Origin: Charina bottae
Taxonomy: Eukaryota; Chordata; Lepidosauria; Squamata; Charinaidae
Direction of reading: 5' to 3'
NCBI GenBank assembly: GCA_023362775.1
Contig: JALMGJ010000018.1
Span: 2,605,001-2,669,000, forward strand
Length of the DNA: 64,000 nucleotides
Both the position numbers and the translations under genes were made by a program. Shown piece by piece: positions 1-10,289 of this stretch (its first letter is position 1; each line of letters opens with the position of its first letter). The notes beneath the pieces are model-generated. The model was not told the DNA's origin, did no database searches, and saw only the letters and a list, made by a program, of their open reading frames with translations.

Positions 1-43
1 TGAAGTCCACACATCTTCAAGTTGCTGAGATTGAGCAACACTG
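1..43. mobile_element. Right half of a small palindromic hAT-type MITE
   Basis: The window opens inside a dispersed element whose other copies (20280, 20919, 30899, 49995) begin CAGTGTTTCTCAACC and end in the inverted sequence. Here only the right half, ending GAGCAACACTG, is present. The left half lies outside the window. Confidence 0.6.
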
Positions 44-2306
44 GTCTAGTTCAATCTTAGGAAAAAAAACTTTCTAATGGTAAGAGCAATTTGAGAGTGG
101 AACCGATGACCAGGGAGGGTGGCAGGCTCCCTTTTGCTGAACCTCTTTCAGTGGGCAGTGGTTGGGCTGCCTTAATTTCGAGATCTTCTGAGCACGGAGT
201 TGGGTTTGAGGGTCTCCAAGCCCCTTTCAACCCCACAGTCCCACAAATCTACAATCGGAGAGTTGGAAGTGTGTGATAGGATGTTTCCAGCTGGAATTTG
301 ATTGGACACTGCAAGAAAACGATGTTTTTAACATTTTCATCAGAAGGGCTGGAAAAAGAAGAAGCTAGATTTTTGTCCCTATCCAAAATACTTATCAAAA
401 ATTCTCAGCAGCTTGAACCCATTTTAAGGCCTAATATGAAAGTGTGGCTGCTTAATATTATTTGCAAAGTACACACAAAACTGGGGAGGCACCTAGAGGA
501 GGCCTACACAATGAGTGTGTGCGGGACATGAGACGTAAGGAGTGACAATTATTTCCCATCTCATTTGGTTTAAAAAAATCACTTCTGCATCTTTCTTCAG
601 TACATTATTTTGATCCCCTTCCTTGGGCAAAGTAATGTGGCCAGCAAAGCAGGTTGTCACAAAAGAGATTTGTGCTTTGCCAGGGACAGGAAATTGCTCC
701 ATTAGGTCCATCAAACAGGTCAAAATCCAAGACCAAATTGGAGTTGCTTACATTGATTGGGCAAAACCTTTTCCTCTGCTGAATTTATCATTTCTGCTTG
801 TATTGATTAATTATCTGCAAAGCCAACAGTAGCATTTGAAGAACAACCGTTATTTCTCCCTTCCTTGGAGGCTGATTCATATGGCTTCCTCCACTGTAGA
901 GGGCAAAGCGGTGATGCCGTGCCTTGGAAACGTTGACATCCAGAGGAGAATCCTCTCTAGAGAGAACTGGTGAACACCAACGATGTCTGCTGGGATCCTA
1001 CCCCACCTAAAATTCATTTCATTAATATTACCTTAATTTAAAAAAGGAATGGAAACATGTAGCAAAGGATAGTCCAATATCTAGCATTATGTTTATGAGC
1101 ATAAAGACCTCAAGGCCAAAAATCAGCATTCTTTGGTGGGTATCTTGAACCCAATGCTTTCTGCAGAAATGCGTGCAACTTCCCAGAAAAAAAGACCAAC
1201 GGGAACCAAGTTGGAAGAGCGCATCCAAGAGGGGACAGAGTAATGGCAAGGAGTATCCTCCTCGGTTTGTCTTCTGGTAAATGGGCATTATGGGACTAGA
1301 CCATGCCCACCAGAGCTATCATTTTGTGAGGATTTTCATAATATCCCCCCAAATTCAAAAAGATTGGGGAACCACTAAGCTTGGGAAACCTTTGTGCAGT
1401 TTCTAAGGCCACAGCACACGACACATACAGGTTTGCAGAAGAATAGGAAGATGTATCACTCACCATATCTTGCTGAACTACAGCTTCCGGCATCCCTCGA
1501 CACTGGTTGGAATTTATGTGAATTGTATTGCAGGAATCCCTGGAGGATAACAGTTTCCCCATCCATGCTCTAGAATTTGGGCTCTTCCAATTGTGAAGCT
1601 GGCTAGGAACTCTGGTGACTGGCAGACAATCCAATATTTTATCTGGGTTGGAAAGACGACAAGGTGCAAAACAGCGACACAAAAAAGCTGAGGTTGAATC
1701 ACATATAACATTTTCCACATTTCTAAATTAGGAAGAAGCTAGTTTTCCTAAAAATTGCTGTGTCTAGTGTATGGTTTACACAATTGTCATGTGCTTCCGA
1801 ACATGGGAAAAAATGCTACTGATCTTTTGCAATCATGCCACTGATGTTCAACAGCATGGTTAGATTTCTGGGCCTGTAGATAGTCTTGGAGCAGCAGGTA
1901 GCCCACCTGGGATTTAAGGAAAGTCGTTCATCCAGCACATATCTTGTAGAATTCACTTCTGTAGGATGAAGTCATGACCTAGTGGCCTGTGTGGTTTTAA
2001 AAGAGAAGGAGAGAAAGTCATGGAAAATAAAGTTGCCAGCAGCTGTTAGTGTATGGCCCGGGTGCCTACTTCCCTCTGAACACCAGTTTCTAGGAAAAAA
2101 CAGCTAGAATGGGTGCTTTCCTGGGGCACCTGATTGGCTGACTAGAGTAACCAAACTAGGAACAGTACTGGCCATGGATACTGGCTAGAACATCACACCC
2201 TGTTGTTTATGACAGCTTCTCCTTCCAGTTTCCCCAAGTCTTTTTTGAAGGCTCGCTCTATCTCTGCAGACCCAAAACAGGCTTCTCTTTTAACACGTTC
2301 TTTCAG
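44..2306. other. Upstream intron of the WASF3-like gene, no other feature seen
   Basis: I see no exon, repeat or RNA gene here. The missing N-terminal coding exon (about 44 residues in the WASF family) was looked for and not found, so it must lie before the window. Short open frames in this stretch have no family features. Confidence 0.5.
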
Positions 2307-2441
2307 GCAGACATGCAGAAGATATTTTTGGAGAACTATTCAACAAAGCCAATAGTTTCTATATGCGGATGAACTCCTTGCAGGAACGGGTGGATCTTTT
2401 GGTGATCAAGGTCACTCAGCTGGACTCCACAGTGGAAGAAG
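2307..2441 (+). CDS. WASF3: WASF3-like coding exon: WAVE homology domain, part 1
   Basis: The acceptor is TTCTTTCAG and the donor AAG|GTACTG. The exon starts with two bases completing a codon, then reads [18 protein letters not shown], followed by [23 protein letters not shown]. This corresponds to roughly residues 45-89 of WASF3, the helical WAVE homology domain that packs with ABI and BRK1 in the WAVE complex. [10 protein letters not shown] is shared by all WASF proteins, while [11 protein letters not shown] is typical of WASF3. Differences from remembered WASF3 include K for E after FN and MRMN for IRAN. It ends in phase 1. Confidence 0.92.
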
Positions 2442-3266
2442 GTACTGATAGTCAGATTGAATATATTTCTATTCTTCATCCCAGCCTCCCTCCCTCCCTC
2501 CCTCCTCCTCTCTGTATCTTCTTGTACTTCATCAACAATTTGAGAAATATCACCCACTCACATACCATGTTCTCCTTACATGCAGTTTTTGTATGCATCT
2601 TGATTCCGCACTCTGTCCATCTCCACTACTCCCTGCGGTGTTCTTCCTTTGGCTGTGTTAGATGGAAGATATTGGCCCATCCCCTTCCTGAGCAGCAGTT
2701 GCCTTGTCATGATGAACAAGTCAAAAATGTTGAGGGTATCCAATGCATGTCCTTCTTAAACTGCCCATTGTATAGAGACCTTCAGAGTATGCTTATTCTC
2801 CCACTGCTAATTCAATGCCTACTTATTATTTTCTGGCAAAGACTCCTTTCTAACTCACAGCATGGCCAAGTTCTGTGGCTGTGTGCAAAATCCAACTAGC
2901 TTTGAAGGACAGTAGATGCTGATCAGACCTGTAGAACTTTTGCCCCTCTTCTCACTCCAGCGTTTAGAGATTTATTTAGTCTTAATGCCCTAGATGTATT
3001 TTTTTTCTTAACTTTCTGGATAGCATACAACATAATATTATTATATTTTTATTTATAATTCTTTGTGCTTCCTACCGTATGCTGATGAAAGACAAGTTAT
3101 TAATAAAATCAAATTTAAAATTATTTGATAAATAGGTTAATACCTTGCATCAACTATCCAGCATGTTTTGCAGGGAGCAATGCTTGTGTGTGTGTGTGAG
3201 TGCATGTGTGTGCATGAGATAGGATCATGAGCATATCCTTAAGTGTATCTGATTTGTGTGTTCCAG
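2442..3266 (+). other. Intron with small simple repeats
   Basis: This 825-bp intron has a GT donor at 2442 and the acceptor TTCCAG at 3261-3266. It holds a short (TCCC)n run at about 2486-2508 and a (TG)n run near 3187-3215. An open frame of 178 codons starting inside the previous exon simply reads on into this intron and is not coding. Confidence 0.7.
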
Positions 3267-3420
3267 TCTCCCTGCAGGACATCAACATGCGGAAAGCTTT
3301 CAAGAGTTCTACCATTCAGAACCAGCAGGTGGTGTCGCGCAATTCAATCCCCAATCCTGTGATGGAGATGTACCAGCGCTGCGATAAGCCTCCGCCCCTG
3401 AATATCCTCACTCCATACAG
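3267..3420 (+). CDS. WASF3: WASF3-like coding exon: WAVE homology domain, part 2
   Basis: The exon follows TTCCAG and ends CCATACAG|GTAGAG. Joined to the previous exon it reads [20 protein letters not shown], then [20 protein letters not shown] and [12 protein letters not shown]. This matches WASF3 residues of roughly 90-141. SIPNPV distinguishes WASF3 from WASF1 (TLPIPL). The [11 protein letters not shown] block is nearly invariant in the family. MEMYQRCD replaces the usual ADIYNQSD, a notable cluster of changes. It ends with AG, the first two bases of the arginine codon finished in the next exon. Confidence 0.94.
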
Positions 3421-3662
3421 GTAGAGCATTATATGGCTTGAATGGGAAGGAATTTGGTCAAGGATAGGCTGGGGGTTGGGGCCCGAAAAGAAGCATTTCT
3501 TTACAACAGAGATGCAGAAAGGGGAAGGTCCAGGAAAGCACTGGGGGTGGACTCCAGCAATCTTCAAAGGTTTATTACCAATTTATATTTTTAAATATGA
3601 CAAGGGTGGGAATGATGAAAGAAACAAATGGAGAATTATTGCTTAAAACCTCTTTCACTGAA

Positions 3663-3698
<36 letters not shown>

Positions 3699-3830
3699 TT
3701 TATGAACTAAACTACTCTCAGTTCTTCCCCAAATTTCAAGAAAGAAGTACTCATTCTGCACAAAACCTAGGACACAATAACTATAAAAATGGGACTTGCA
3801 GCACGCTGCAACTCAATGTTCTTCCAGGAT

Positions 3831-3950
3831 TCCTCCCTTCCCTTCCCTTCCCTTCCCTTCCCTTCCCTTCCCTTCCCTTCCCTTCCCTTCCCTTCCTTCC
3901 CTTCCCTTCCCTCCCCTCCCCTTCCCTTCCCTTCCCTTCCCTTCCCCTCC
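3831..3950 (+). repeat. (CCCTT)n microsatellite
   Basis: About 120 bp of nearly pure CCCTT pentamers on the + strand, lying within an intron of the WASF3-like gene. It is a homopyrimidine/homopurine tract. Confidence 0.95.
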
Positions 3951-4024
3951 AGCACTCATGCAAATTCTCAGTCTTCATTGGGGGCTCTCCTGGAAAAATT
4001 GTTTACCACCTTTCCATTTTTATT

Positions 4025-4187
4025 TTCCTCCTCCTCCTCCTCCTCCTCCTCCTCCTCCTCCTCCTCCTCCTCCTCCTCCTCCTCCTCCTCCTCTTCCTCT
4101 TCTTCTTCTTCTTCTTCTTCTTCTTCTTCTTCTTCTTCTTCTTCTTCTTCTTCTTCTTCTTCTTCTTCTTCTTCTTCTTCTTCTTCT
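4025..4187 (+). repeat. (CCT)n-(CTT)n microsatellite
   Basis: About 70 bp of CCT triplets change into about 90 bp of CTT triplets without a purine on the + strand. It is intronic in the WASF3-like gene. Confidence 0.95.
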
Positions 4188-4569
4188 ATTTCCTGAGTCT
4201 CTGATTCCTTTCTTTTCTCTTTGTTTGGAGCTATTTTGACTACTTTAACATCAAGCTCTCAGAGGATTGAAACTCCTCTTAGTATACAGTATATGATGAT
4301 GAAAATGTTCTGTTGCAAAAACAATTTTCTTTTTACAGTATTTCTTTTTCAAAAATTCTGCCCTTATTCTAAGATGTTAGGAGCAGTAGATAAGGTTCCC
4401 TGCCCGCTTCGCTTCATTGAACTTCACAGGGAAAGGATTAAGCCAATAATAGATCATGCTGCATTTCTACTCATTTGATTATTTATAAAACTGCTACTAA
4501 TAAGTAACTCTCACTCTCTCTTCTTCTTGCTCTTTCTCGCCCTCCTTCCTTCCAACTTTCCTGTTTCAG

Positions 4570-4687
4570 AGATGATAAGAAAGATGGCTTAAAATTCTAC
4601 ACTGACCCATCATATTTCTTTAACTTGTGGAAAGAGAAGATGTTGCAAGCCACAGAAGACAAGAGGAAAGAGAAGCGCAGGCAGAAG
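4570..4687 (+). CDS. WASF3: WASF3-like coding exon: end of WAVE homology domain
   Basis: The acceptor is CTGTTTCAG and the donor CAGAAG|GTAAAA. The reading is [21 protein letters not shown] followed by [19 protein letters not shown], matching WASF3 residues of roughly 142-180. [17 protein letters not shown] separates WASF3 from WASF1 (DDGKEGLKFYTNPSYFF). Two positions that are Asp in remembered vertebrate WASF3 are changed: FFDLW to FFNLW and LQDTED to LQATED. The exon ends on a complete codon. Confidence 0.94.
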
Positions 4688-5411
4688 GTAAAAACATCTA
4701 CAGAACCTGGAATTCGTGGCATAGATGCAAATAAACTTCCATCCAGAAATAATAGAAGACAGCAAAATTTTCTCTCTCTTTTTTTTTTTTACAAATAAAA
4801 TAGATGGGTCCTTCCAAATTTTCTTTCCCATTCCCACTCCAGTTGTAGGCTCCTGCATCTACGCTTGGGAATCCAGCCCTAAAGGTGCCACAGCAGGGAT
4901 GTGGGGGGGGGGGGGGGAGAGGATTCCCAAAGGTTCCTTCAGTGAGGTGTAGTGTAAACTAGGGTTCCTCAACCAGGGTTCCGTGGCACCCTAGGGTTCT
5001 GCCAGAGGTCACTAGGGGTTCCCTGGGAGATCACGATTTATTTAAAAAATTATTTCAAATTCGGGCAGCTTCACATTCAAGAGGTAGGTTTCATTCTTTA
5101 TTTTCAGTTTAAGAACACTGTGAATGCATCTAGACAGGCCTACCCATGAAACATATAAGAATTTTGTAACTTCTGGCCTCTATTTGAGCCTGGATGGGCA
5201 GGGGTTCCCCAAGGCCTGGAGAATATTTCAAGGGTTCCTCCGGGGTCAAAAGGTTGAGAAGGGCTGTTTTGTAATTGGGGCAGAGGGGACTTTGCCCCTG
5301 GATTTTGCGGCAGGCAGCTCCCCCCCCCCAGCAGCCCTTCGGATTCTTCTGAGTGGGGGGGAGTGGGCTGTGCTGATGGGCCTTTCCTTCTTCCCCGCCC
5401 CACCCCTCCAG
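4688..5411 (+). other. Intron with a 15-base G run
   Basis: The 724-bp intron has a GTAAAA donor and a CACCCCTCCAG acceptor. It contains poly(T) near 4780-4791 and a G homopolymer at about 4903-4917. No other element is recognised. Confidence 0.7.
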
Positions 5412-5587
5412 GAGCAGCGACTGGTTGAGGACTCCACTCGGGAGGTGAAGAAAGTGCGGAAGGCGCGCAACCGGCGGCTGGAGTGGAACATGATGGCTTA
5501 TGATAAAGAATTCCGGCCGGATAACAGGTTCTCACCATCCCCATATCACATGGCTTCATCGGAAGGATCACTATCCCCAGATAATAG
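5412..5587 (+). CDS. WASF3: WASF3-like coding exon: basic region
   Basis: The exon begins after CCCTCCAG with EQRLVEDSTREVKKVRKARN, then RRLEWNMMAYDKEFRPDNRF and MASSEGSLSPDN. It matches the basic, phosphoinositide-binding region of WASF3 at about residues 181-239. Human WASF3 has EQKRIDGTTREVKK here. The 3' edge is unusual: the next exon can be joined in frame only if this one ends AATAG at 5587, leaving GCAGGT as a GC-type donor. The visible GT two bases further on (CAG|GTTTTG, 5591) gives the wrong phase and a quick stop. Confidence 0.9.
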
Positions 5588-6498
5588 GCAGGTTTTGTGG
5601 ATGACACACCTCGCTTGGCCTCCCTCCGCTGCTTTCGCTGCCTTGGGTTGCTTCCGTTTGTCCTTTTGGCTTCCAATGGCTTCCGGCATGCTTGGATGGA
5701 AAAGGGCGGCTGCTTCGGCTAGCTGCAGGGCCGGGGAAATCGGCGCCTTCTGTGTTTTGAACAAGGAATCACAATCTTGGCCGCTCAGGGGTGGCTGAAT
5801 GGTGCTGTGGGCTTGGCTGGATTGGCACGGTGCTGAGCTGAGCAGTTAGTTGCACCGTTTGGGACATATGGGGTTGTGTTTGCACCATCTTTGCTGCATG
5901 CTTCCCATCTATCTTCCCCTTCCCTTCCCTTCCCTTCCCTTCCCTTCCCTTCCCTTCCCTTCCCTTCCCTTCCCTTCTCCCGTCCTCTTTCTCCCTCTCT
6001 CCCTCTCCTTCCCCACTCTCCTCCTCTTCCTCTTCCTCCTCCTTGCCTCCCTTCTCCTCCTCCTCCTCCTCCTCCTCCTCCATCCCTCCTCCTTTTCTTC
6101 CTCCATTTCTTCCTCCTCCTCCTTCTCCTTCTCTCATCCCTCCTCCTCCTCCTCCTCCTCCTCCTCCTCCTCCTCCTTCTCCTTCTCCTTCTCCTTCTCC
6201 TTCTCCTTCTCCCTCTCCTCCTCCTCCCTCTCCCTCTCCCTCTCCCTCTCCCTCTCGCTCTCCCTCCCCCTCCCCATCCCCCTCCCCCTCCATTTCCATT
6301 TCCATTTCCATTTCCATTTCCATTTCCATTTCCATTTCCATGCTTGCACATTTCTACAGTATGGCTTTTCACATACCAAACCCTTGGTTCCAAGAGGTGA
6401 TAGGTACCATCATATCCCTCCCATCAATTTGATCCTCTGCTGTCCCCCCATCTCTGCCCTCCAGGCGTACAACCTCTCGGTGTTTTTGTCTGCAACAG
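5588..6498 (+). other. Intron with a probable GC donor and a long polypyrimidine tract
   Basis: The 911-bp intron runs from GCAGGT (inferred GC donor) to GTCTGCAACAG. Almost half of it, 5914-6340, is C/T-rich simple repeat. Long arginine-, glutamate-, glycine-, proline- or serine-rich open frames on both strands here come from the repeats. Confidence 0.7.
5914..6340 (+). repeat. Compound polypyrimidine repeat tract
   Basis: In order: (CCCTT)n at about 5916-5976, mixed CTC/CTT blocks, (CTC)n, (CTCCTT)n, (CCCTCT)n and (CCATTT)n up to about 6340. Purines on the + strand are few until the CCATTT block. It is intronic in the WASF3-like gene and could form triplex (H-DNA) structures. Confidence 0.93.
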
Positions 6499-6762
6499 AT
6501 CTTATGCGTCCGATGTAGCTGATCATTCCTACCCAGCCAGCCCTAACCATCCTGGTCAGCAGTTAATGGCTCCAGCCGCACATCTGGCCACCGAGAACAA
6601 AGAGCTGGTGCTGGTGGCCAGCCAGGTCCAGGAGCACATCTTCAGGCCCTCAGCAGTGGGAAGCAGGCAGAACAGCCTCAACCGGGTACAGCAACCCCAT
6701 GTGCCACAGCCACCTGAAACCATGTTAAATGGACCGAGACCTCAGATAATCAAGGATTATGG
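6499..6762 (+). CDS. WASF3: WASF3-like coding exon: central linker
   Basis: The acceptor is CTGCAACAG and the donor TATGG|GTATGG. The A at 6499 completes Arg; the exon then reads SYASDVADHSYPASPNHPGQ, with later stretches APAAHLATENKELVLVAS and PRPQIIKDYG. The start matches WASF3 (SHASDVTDYSYPATPNH), and QII.DYG resembles the WASF3 QIIEYYN block. The middle is poorly conserved and the proline run seen in human WASF3 in this region is missing. Length is 264 nt, ending in phase 2. Confidence 0.85.
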
Positions 6763-7477
6763 GTATGGATTCTTGCCTGCTTTCTTTTGTCTGCTAGTCA
6801 TGACTTCATCCTTAAGTAGGAAGAGTAGGGTGCTTTCTGAATCTACCAGGTTGAAAAATGCCTATTTCCAGAACTACAGAAATGTGATGCAAATGATTCT
6901 GGGACTTGGCTTCAGAAACCAGATTATAACCCCTTTGTTTGCCATTGATTTGTGGGATGGCCCAAAATAAGATTCGGTGCCTTGATGTCACCATTAAAAT
7001 ATACCACCTAGAGATACATTCTTTGGTGGAAGGTAACTCTTGTCAGTCCTGAGAAATTAAATAATATCTGTTGGATGGCAGCGTAGAAAGACCCATCCTT
7101 GCGTATGCTCATTATTTCATTACTTCATAATTACTAATAATTATTTCATTATTAGTATAGTGGGATACTTATAGGTTAGGGCGAGCCAGCACCTGTGTTT
7201 AGTCAGTAATCCTGGGAATCTTTCGGCCTTCCCCAACTGGGGCTCTCAAACAGAGCCCATGCTGTGTGGTGACATATCTACACCTGCATCCATTCGGCTC
7301 TTTCCCCTTCATGGAAATACCATCTGTGACGTGTTAAAAGAGTTGACATTCCCTCTTGCTAAGAAAACACCGAGATCTTTAGAAACTGGAGCAATTGTTG
7401 CTGATCTTGTGCTCATAAATACCGACTGATATTTTTTTTATCCTCGAACCTGCACCTTCCTCATCTAGCTTCATTAA

Positions 7478-7810
7478 AAAAGGTAAAGGTTCCCCCCGCA
7501 CATTTACGCAGTCGTGTCCGACTCTAGGGGCCGGTGCTCATCTCTGTTTGTTACCCAAAGAGCCAGCGCTGTCCGAAGACGCTTCTGCGGTCATGTGGCT
7601 GGCATGACGTGTGCAGAACACTGTTACCATCCCACCAAAGTGGTACCTATTCATCTACTTGCATTTGCATGCTTTCGAATTGCTAGGTTGGCAGGAGCTG
7701 GGGCTAGTGCGGGAGCTCACTCCGTCACGCGGGGCTAGGGATTCGAACCTCCGAACTTGCGATCTTCCGATCGACAAGCCTGGTGTCTTACCCGCTGAGC
7801 CACCATGCCC
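7478..7810 (-). mobile_element. Sauria/Squam1-type tRNA-derived SINE
   Basis: Read on the - strand it begins with a tRNA-like head (GGCATGGTGGCTCAGCGGGTAA, B box GGTTCGAATCC) and ends with a BovB-like tail (GTCGGACACGACTG and (ACCTTT)n). Flanking 13-bp direct repeats CTAGCTTCATTAA at 7465-7477 and 7811-7823 are the target-site duplication. Such SINEs are transcribed by RNA polymerase III and copied by BovB LINEs. Confidence 0.9.
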
Positions 7811-8700
7811 CTAGCTTCATTAACCACCACCCTATTTTCCCTAGTTTTATAAAATAACACATCCACAGAAAGGATGCAAATCCAAATCTTCTCTTTGCCA
7901 AACAATTCTTGTTGCCTTTTAGCATGGATGCAGAATTTGCTCTTTCTTTGACTATTTAAAAGGGTTACCTTCCAATGTATTGATTGGCCAATGAAAAAAA
8001 ATTGATTCAGTGTATATCTTGGTACAGGATAAGACAGTAATGAACACAAAAGAGCTTCTGCATGGAAGTGATTTTCTCTACCAGCTTCCTCTGATCACTG
8101 CTCCAAACAAGGAGCTGTCCCTCTTCCATGATGATGCCTCATCTTGAGAAGCACAACACATTTTGGCTCAGCATGAATTAACAGGAACGTAGATTTGCAA
8201 TGATACAAAGACAGGGATTTCTCAGTTGAGAAGCAGTTGCTATGGGGAGTCTTTAAACCAGCATTTCTGTGTTCCAAGGCTAAGCAGAATGGCTGCATTT
8301 GAATGCTCATTATTTCTCATTTTTCTTATTACACATGTGTTCCCTTCAGTTTCCACATCAATGTCCACATCACTGCACAAAAACAGTTAGGAATTTTTAT
8401 ATGCTTTTGTTCAAACATGATGCATCTTATCTATTTTCTTGGTACAGACATTTTTGGAAAGTCTTTCCCTAATATAATGTGATTTTCTGTTGATGTTGCT
8501 TTATTTTGTACATTTTTATGTCCATTTTCTCCAATACATGAATTTTTACAGCTTGAGGCTATTTTTTTAAAAAAATGTTATGAACTGTTTCCCAAAATTT
8601 GGTAAACTGTGTATCATTGGCACATTGATTTAGGATATTTGAACACAGTTGGTTTTATTAAAATGTGAATTGAATTATTTCCTCAGCCAACCTACCCCTA

Positions 8701-8785
8701 ATTTATTTATTTATCATATTTCTTCACTGCCCAGAGTCGTTGCTATACGAGATGGACGGTGAAGAAATATGATAAATAAATAAAT
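8701..8785. repeat. 26-bp perfect inverted repeat, LINE/SINE-tail-like
   Basis: The arms at 8701-8726 and 8760-8785 are perfect inverted copies (ATTTATTTATTTATCATATT and its reverse complement at the tip). The loop holds CACTGCCCAGAGTC, like the 3' tails of dispersed reptile retroelements. Confidence 0.7.
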
Positions 8786-8805
8786 AATTTCTCATGAGGC
8801 TTGCT

Positions 8806-8975
8806 TCTATATTATATTAATATAATATAATATAATATAATATAATATAATATAATATAATATAATATAATAATTATATATATAAATATATATGTTTATA
8901 TAAATATTAATAATAATTTATATAAATATTAATATATAATATAATATAATATAATATAATATAATATAATAATTA

Positions 8976-9056
<81 letters not shown>

Positions 9057-9060
9057 TATT
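8806..9060. repeat. AT-rich microsatellites: (TATAA)n and (TA)n
   Basis: Two runs of TATAA-type pentamers (8815-8870, 8936-8970) alternate with (TA)n runs (8971-9050). The 5' end of the long open frame over this stretch (poly YIYI) is a repeat artefact. Confidence 0.93.
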
Positions 9061-9112
9061 TATAGTGGTATTTATACCCCACCTATCCCCTCCCTAATGG
9101 AGGACTCTGGGC

Positions 9113-9879
9113 CAGGGGTCGGCAGGAGCCCTTTTATGCCAGGAGCCATTTTGACATTTATAACATTTATAACATCACTCGAGGGCCAGGGGGCGGGGTT
9201 TGAGGGTGGGAGCCAATTGCGTGGAAGGGGGCAGGGTTTGCGGGCGGGGTCCAATCGCGTGGAAGGGGCGGGGTTTGGGGGCAGGAGCCAATGGCGTCCT
9301 AGGACCTCCGTTCGGGGCTACAGGAAGACCCCCCTCTTCCTCCTCCTTCGAGAGGGAAAAACACCGTGGCTGGGCCCTGCTGCTCCCAGGCTCTGCCGCT
9401 CAGGACCACCGCCTCTCCTGGCCAAGCGCAGCTGCTCGCCGGAACGCAGCCCCCAGGGAAGAGCAGGAGGACAAGCGCGGGGCGGCGGCGGAGCGACGGC
9501 GCAGACCCGTCGGCTCAGTGGCGCCCGGGCCGCCTCTCGGGATGGGGCGCCCAGCCCGGCTGCGCTCTCTTGGCATCTCGGGCACGGGCAGGCAGGGGAG
9601 CGCGCCCGCCCACCAGCTTTCACTTGTTGGTGCCCCACGGCAGCGGTTCCCTCGGCGCGTTGCTCTCTTCGACGGGGCGGGCGGTCGGCCCTCTCCCTGG
9701 GGTCCGAGTAAGCCGCGATGGGTGGGCGGCGAGCGAAGTGTTGCCCCGCCTCCTCCTGCCATTGCCTCGCGCCCTCCACGCCCACGGCTCCTCTGTTCCT
9801 TTCCTCCTAGCCGCTAGAGCCACACTCAAGGGGCCAAAGAGCCGCATGTGGCTCGCGAGCCGCGGTTCGCCGACCCCTG
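9113..9879. mobile_element. GC-rich hAT-type non-autonomous element
   Basis: Termini CAGGGGTCGGCA and CGCCGACCCCTG are inverted repeats, and 8-bp flanks CTCTGGGC (9105-9112) and CTCTAGGC (9880-9887) differ at one base, as expected of an old hAT target duplication. It landed in a retroelement tail that continues on both sides (GAGGACTCTGGG / CTAGGCGGCTTACA). The interior is CpG-rich and starts with repeated GGGGCGGGGTTTG and AGCCAAT units. No transposase is encoded; the overlapping open frames on both strands are GC-driven. Confidence 0.85.
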
Positions 9880-10289
9880 CTCTAGGCGGCTTACATACAT
9901 ATCTATATACATTTTATCATTATACAATATCACCAAGTGTAATTAACCCGTGCACCAGGAGAGGGGGTAAGGGAACCGGCTCTTCTAAGGCTCTGGACTA
10001 CAATTCCCAGGATGCCTTGAGCAGGTTGCTGACGTCCTGTTGATGTCACTTCCGGGTCTGTCTGTCCTCACCGGCAGCATTCAGTCTTCCTCCGATCTTT
10101 TCTCCGGTGGAACCGGCTCCCCAACAGGACGCCAGCACATTCTCCCATGTAAGGTGGCACCCATTTATCTACTTGCATATGCTTTCGAACTGTTGGGTTA
10201 ACAGGAGCTGGGGCAAGTGATGAGAGCTCACCTCGCCACGCGGAGATTCGAACACGGATATTGCTTCTATATTCTATATATTCTATATA

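Larger units (their letters stand above)
3421..4569 (+). other. Intron rich in polypyrimidine microsatellites
   Basis: The 1149-bp intron runs from GTAGAG to CTGTTTCAG. It contains (TC)n(AC)n at about 3662-3699, a (CCCTT)n array at 3831-3950 and a (CCT)n then (CTT)n array at 4025-4187. The long proline, serine and leucine open frames over these arrays are artefacts of the repeats. Confidence 0.8.

Noticed and set aside
1028..1720. Frames of 86 and 140 codons on the - strand near the window start
   Set aside because: No recognisable domain, no splice or promoter context, and they lie inside the intron upstream of the first visible WASF3-like exon.
5588..5592. Using the GT at 5591 as the donor of the basic-region exon
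   Set aside because: The phase would be 0; the next exon (and the alternative acceptor near 6464) then runs into a stop within about 20 codons and loses the SYASDV...SYPASPNH match.
5769..6518. Long Arg-, Glu-, Gly-, Pro- and Ser-rich frames on both strands
   Set aside because: They translate the polypyrimidine repeat tract in an intron. Several frames are open only because the repeat lacks stop codons.
9001..10043. Open frames of 205-236 codons that could suggest an intronic gene
   Set aside because: They lie over a (TA)n run and a hAT-type element with clear termini and target duplication. Frames are open on both strands because of CpG-rich sequence.
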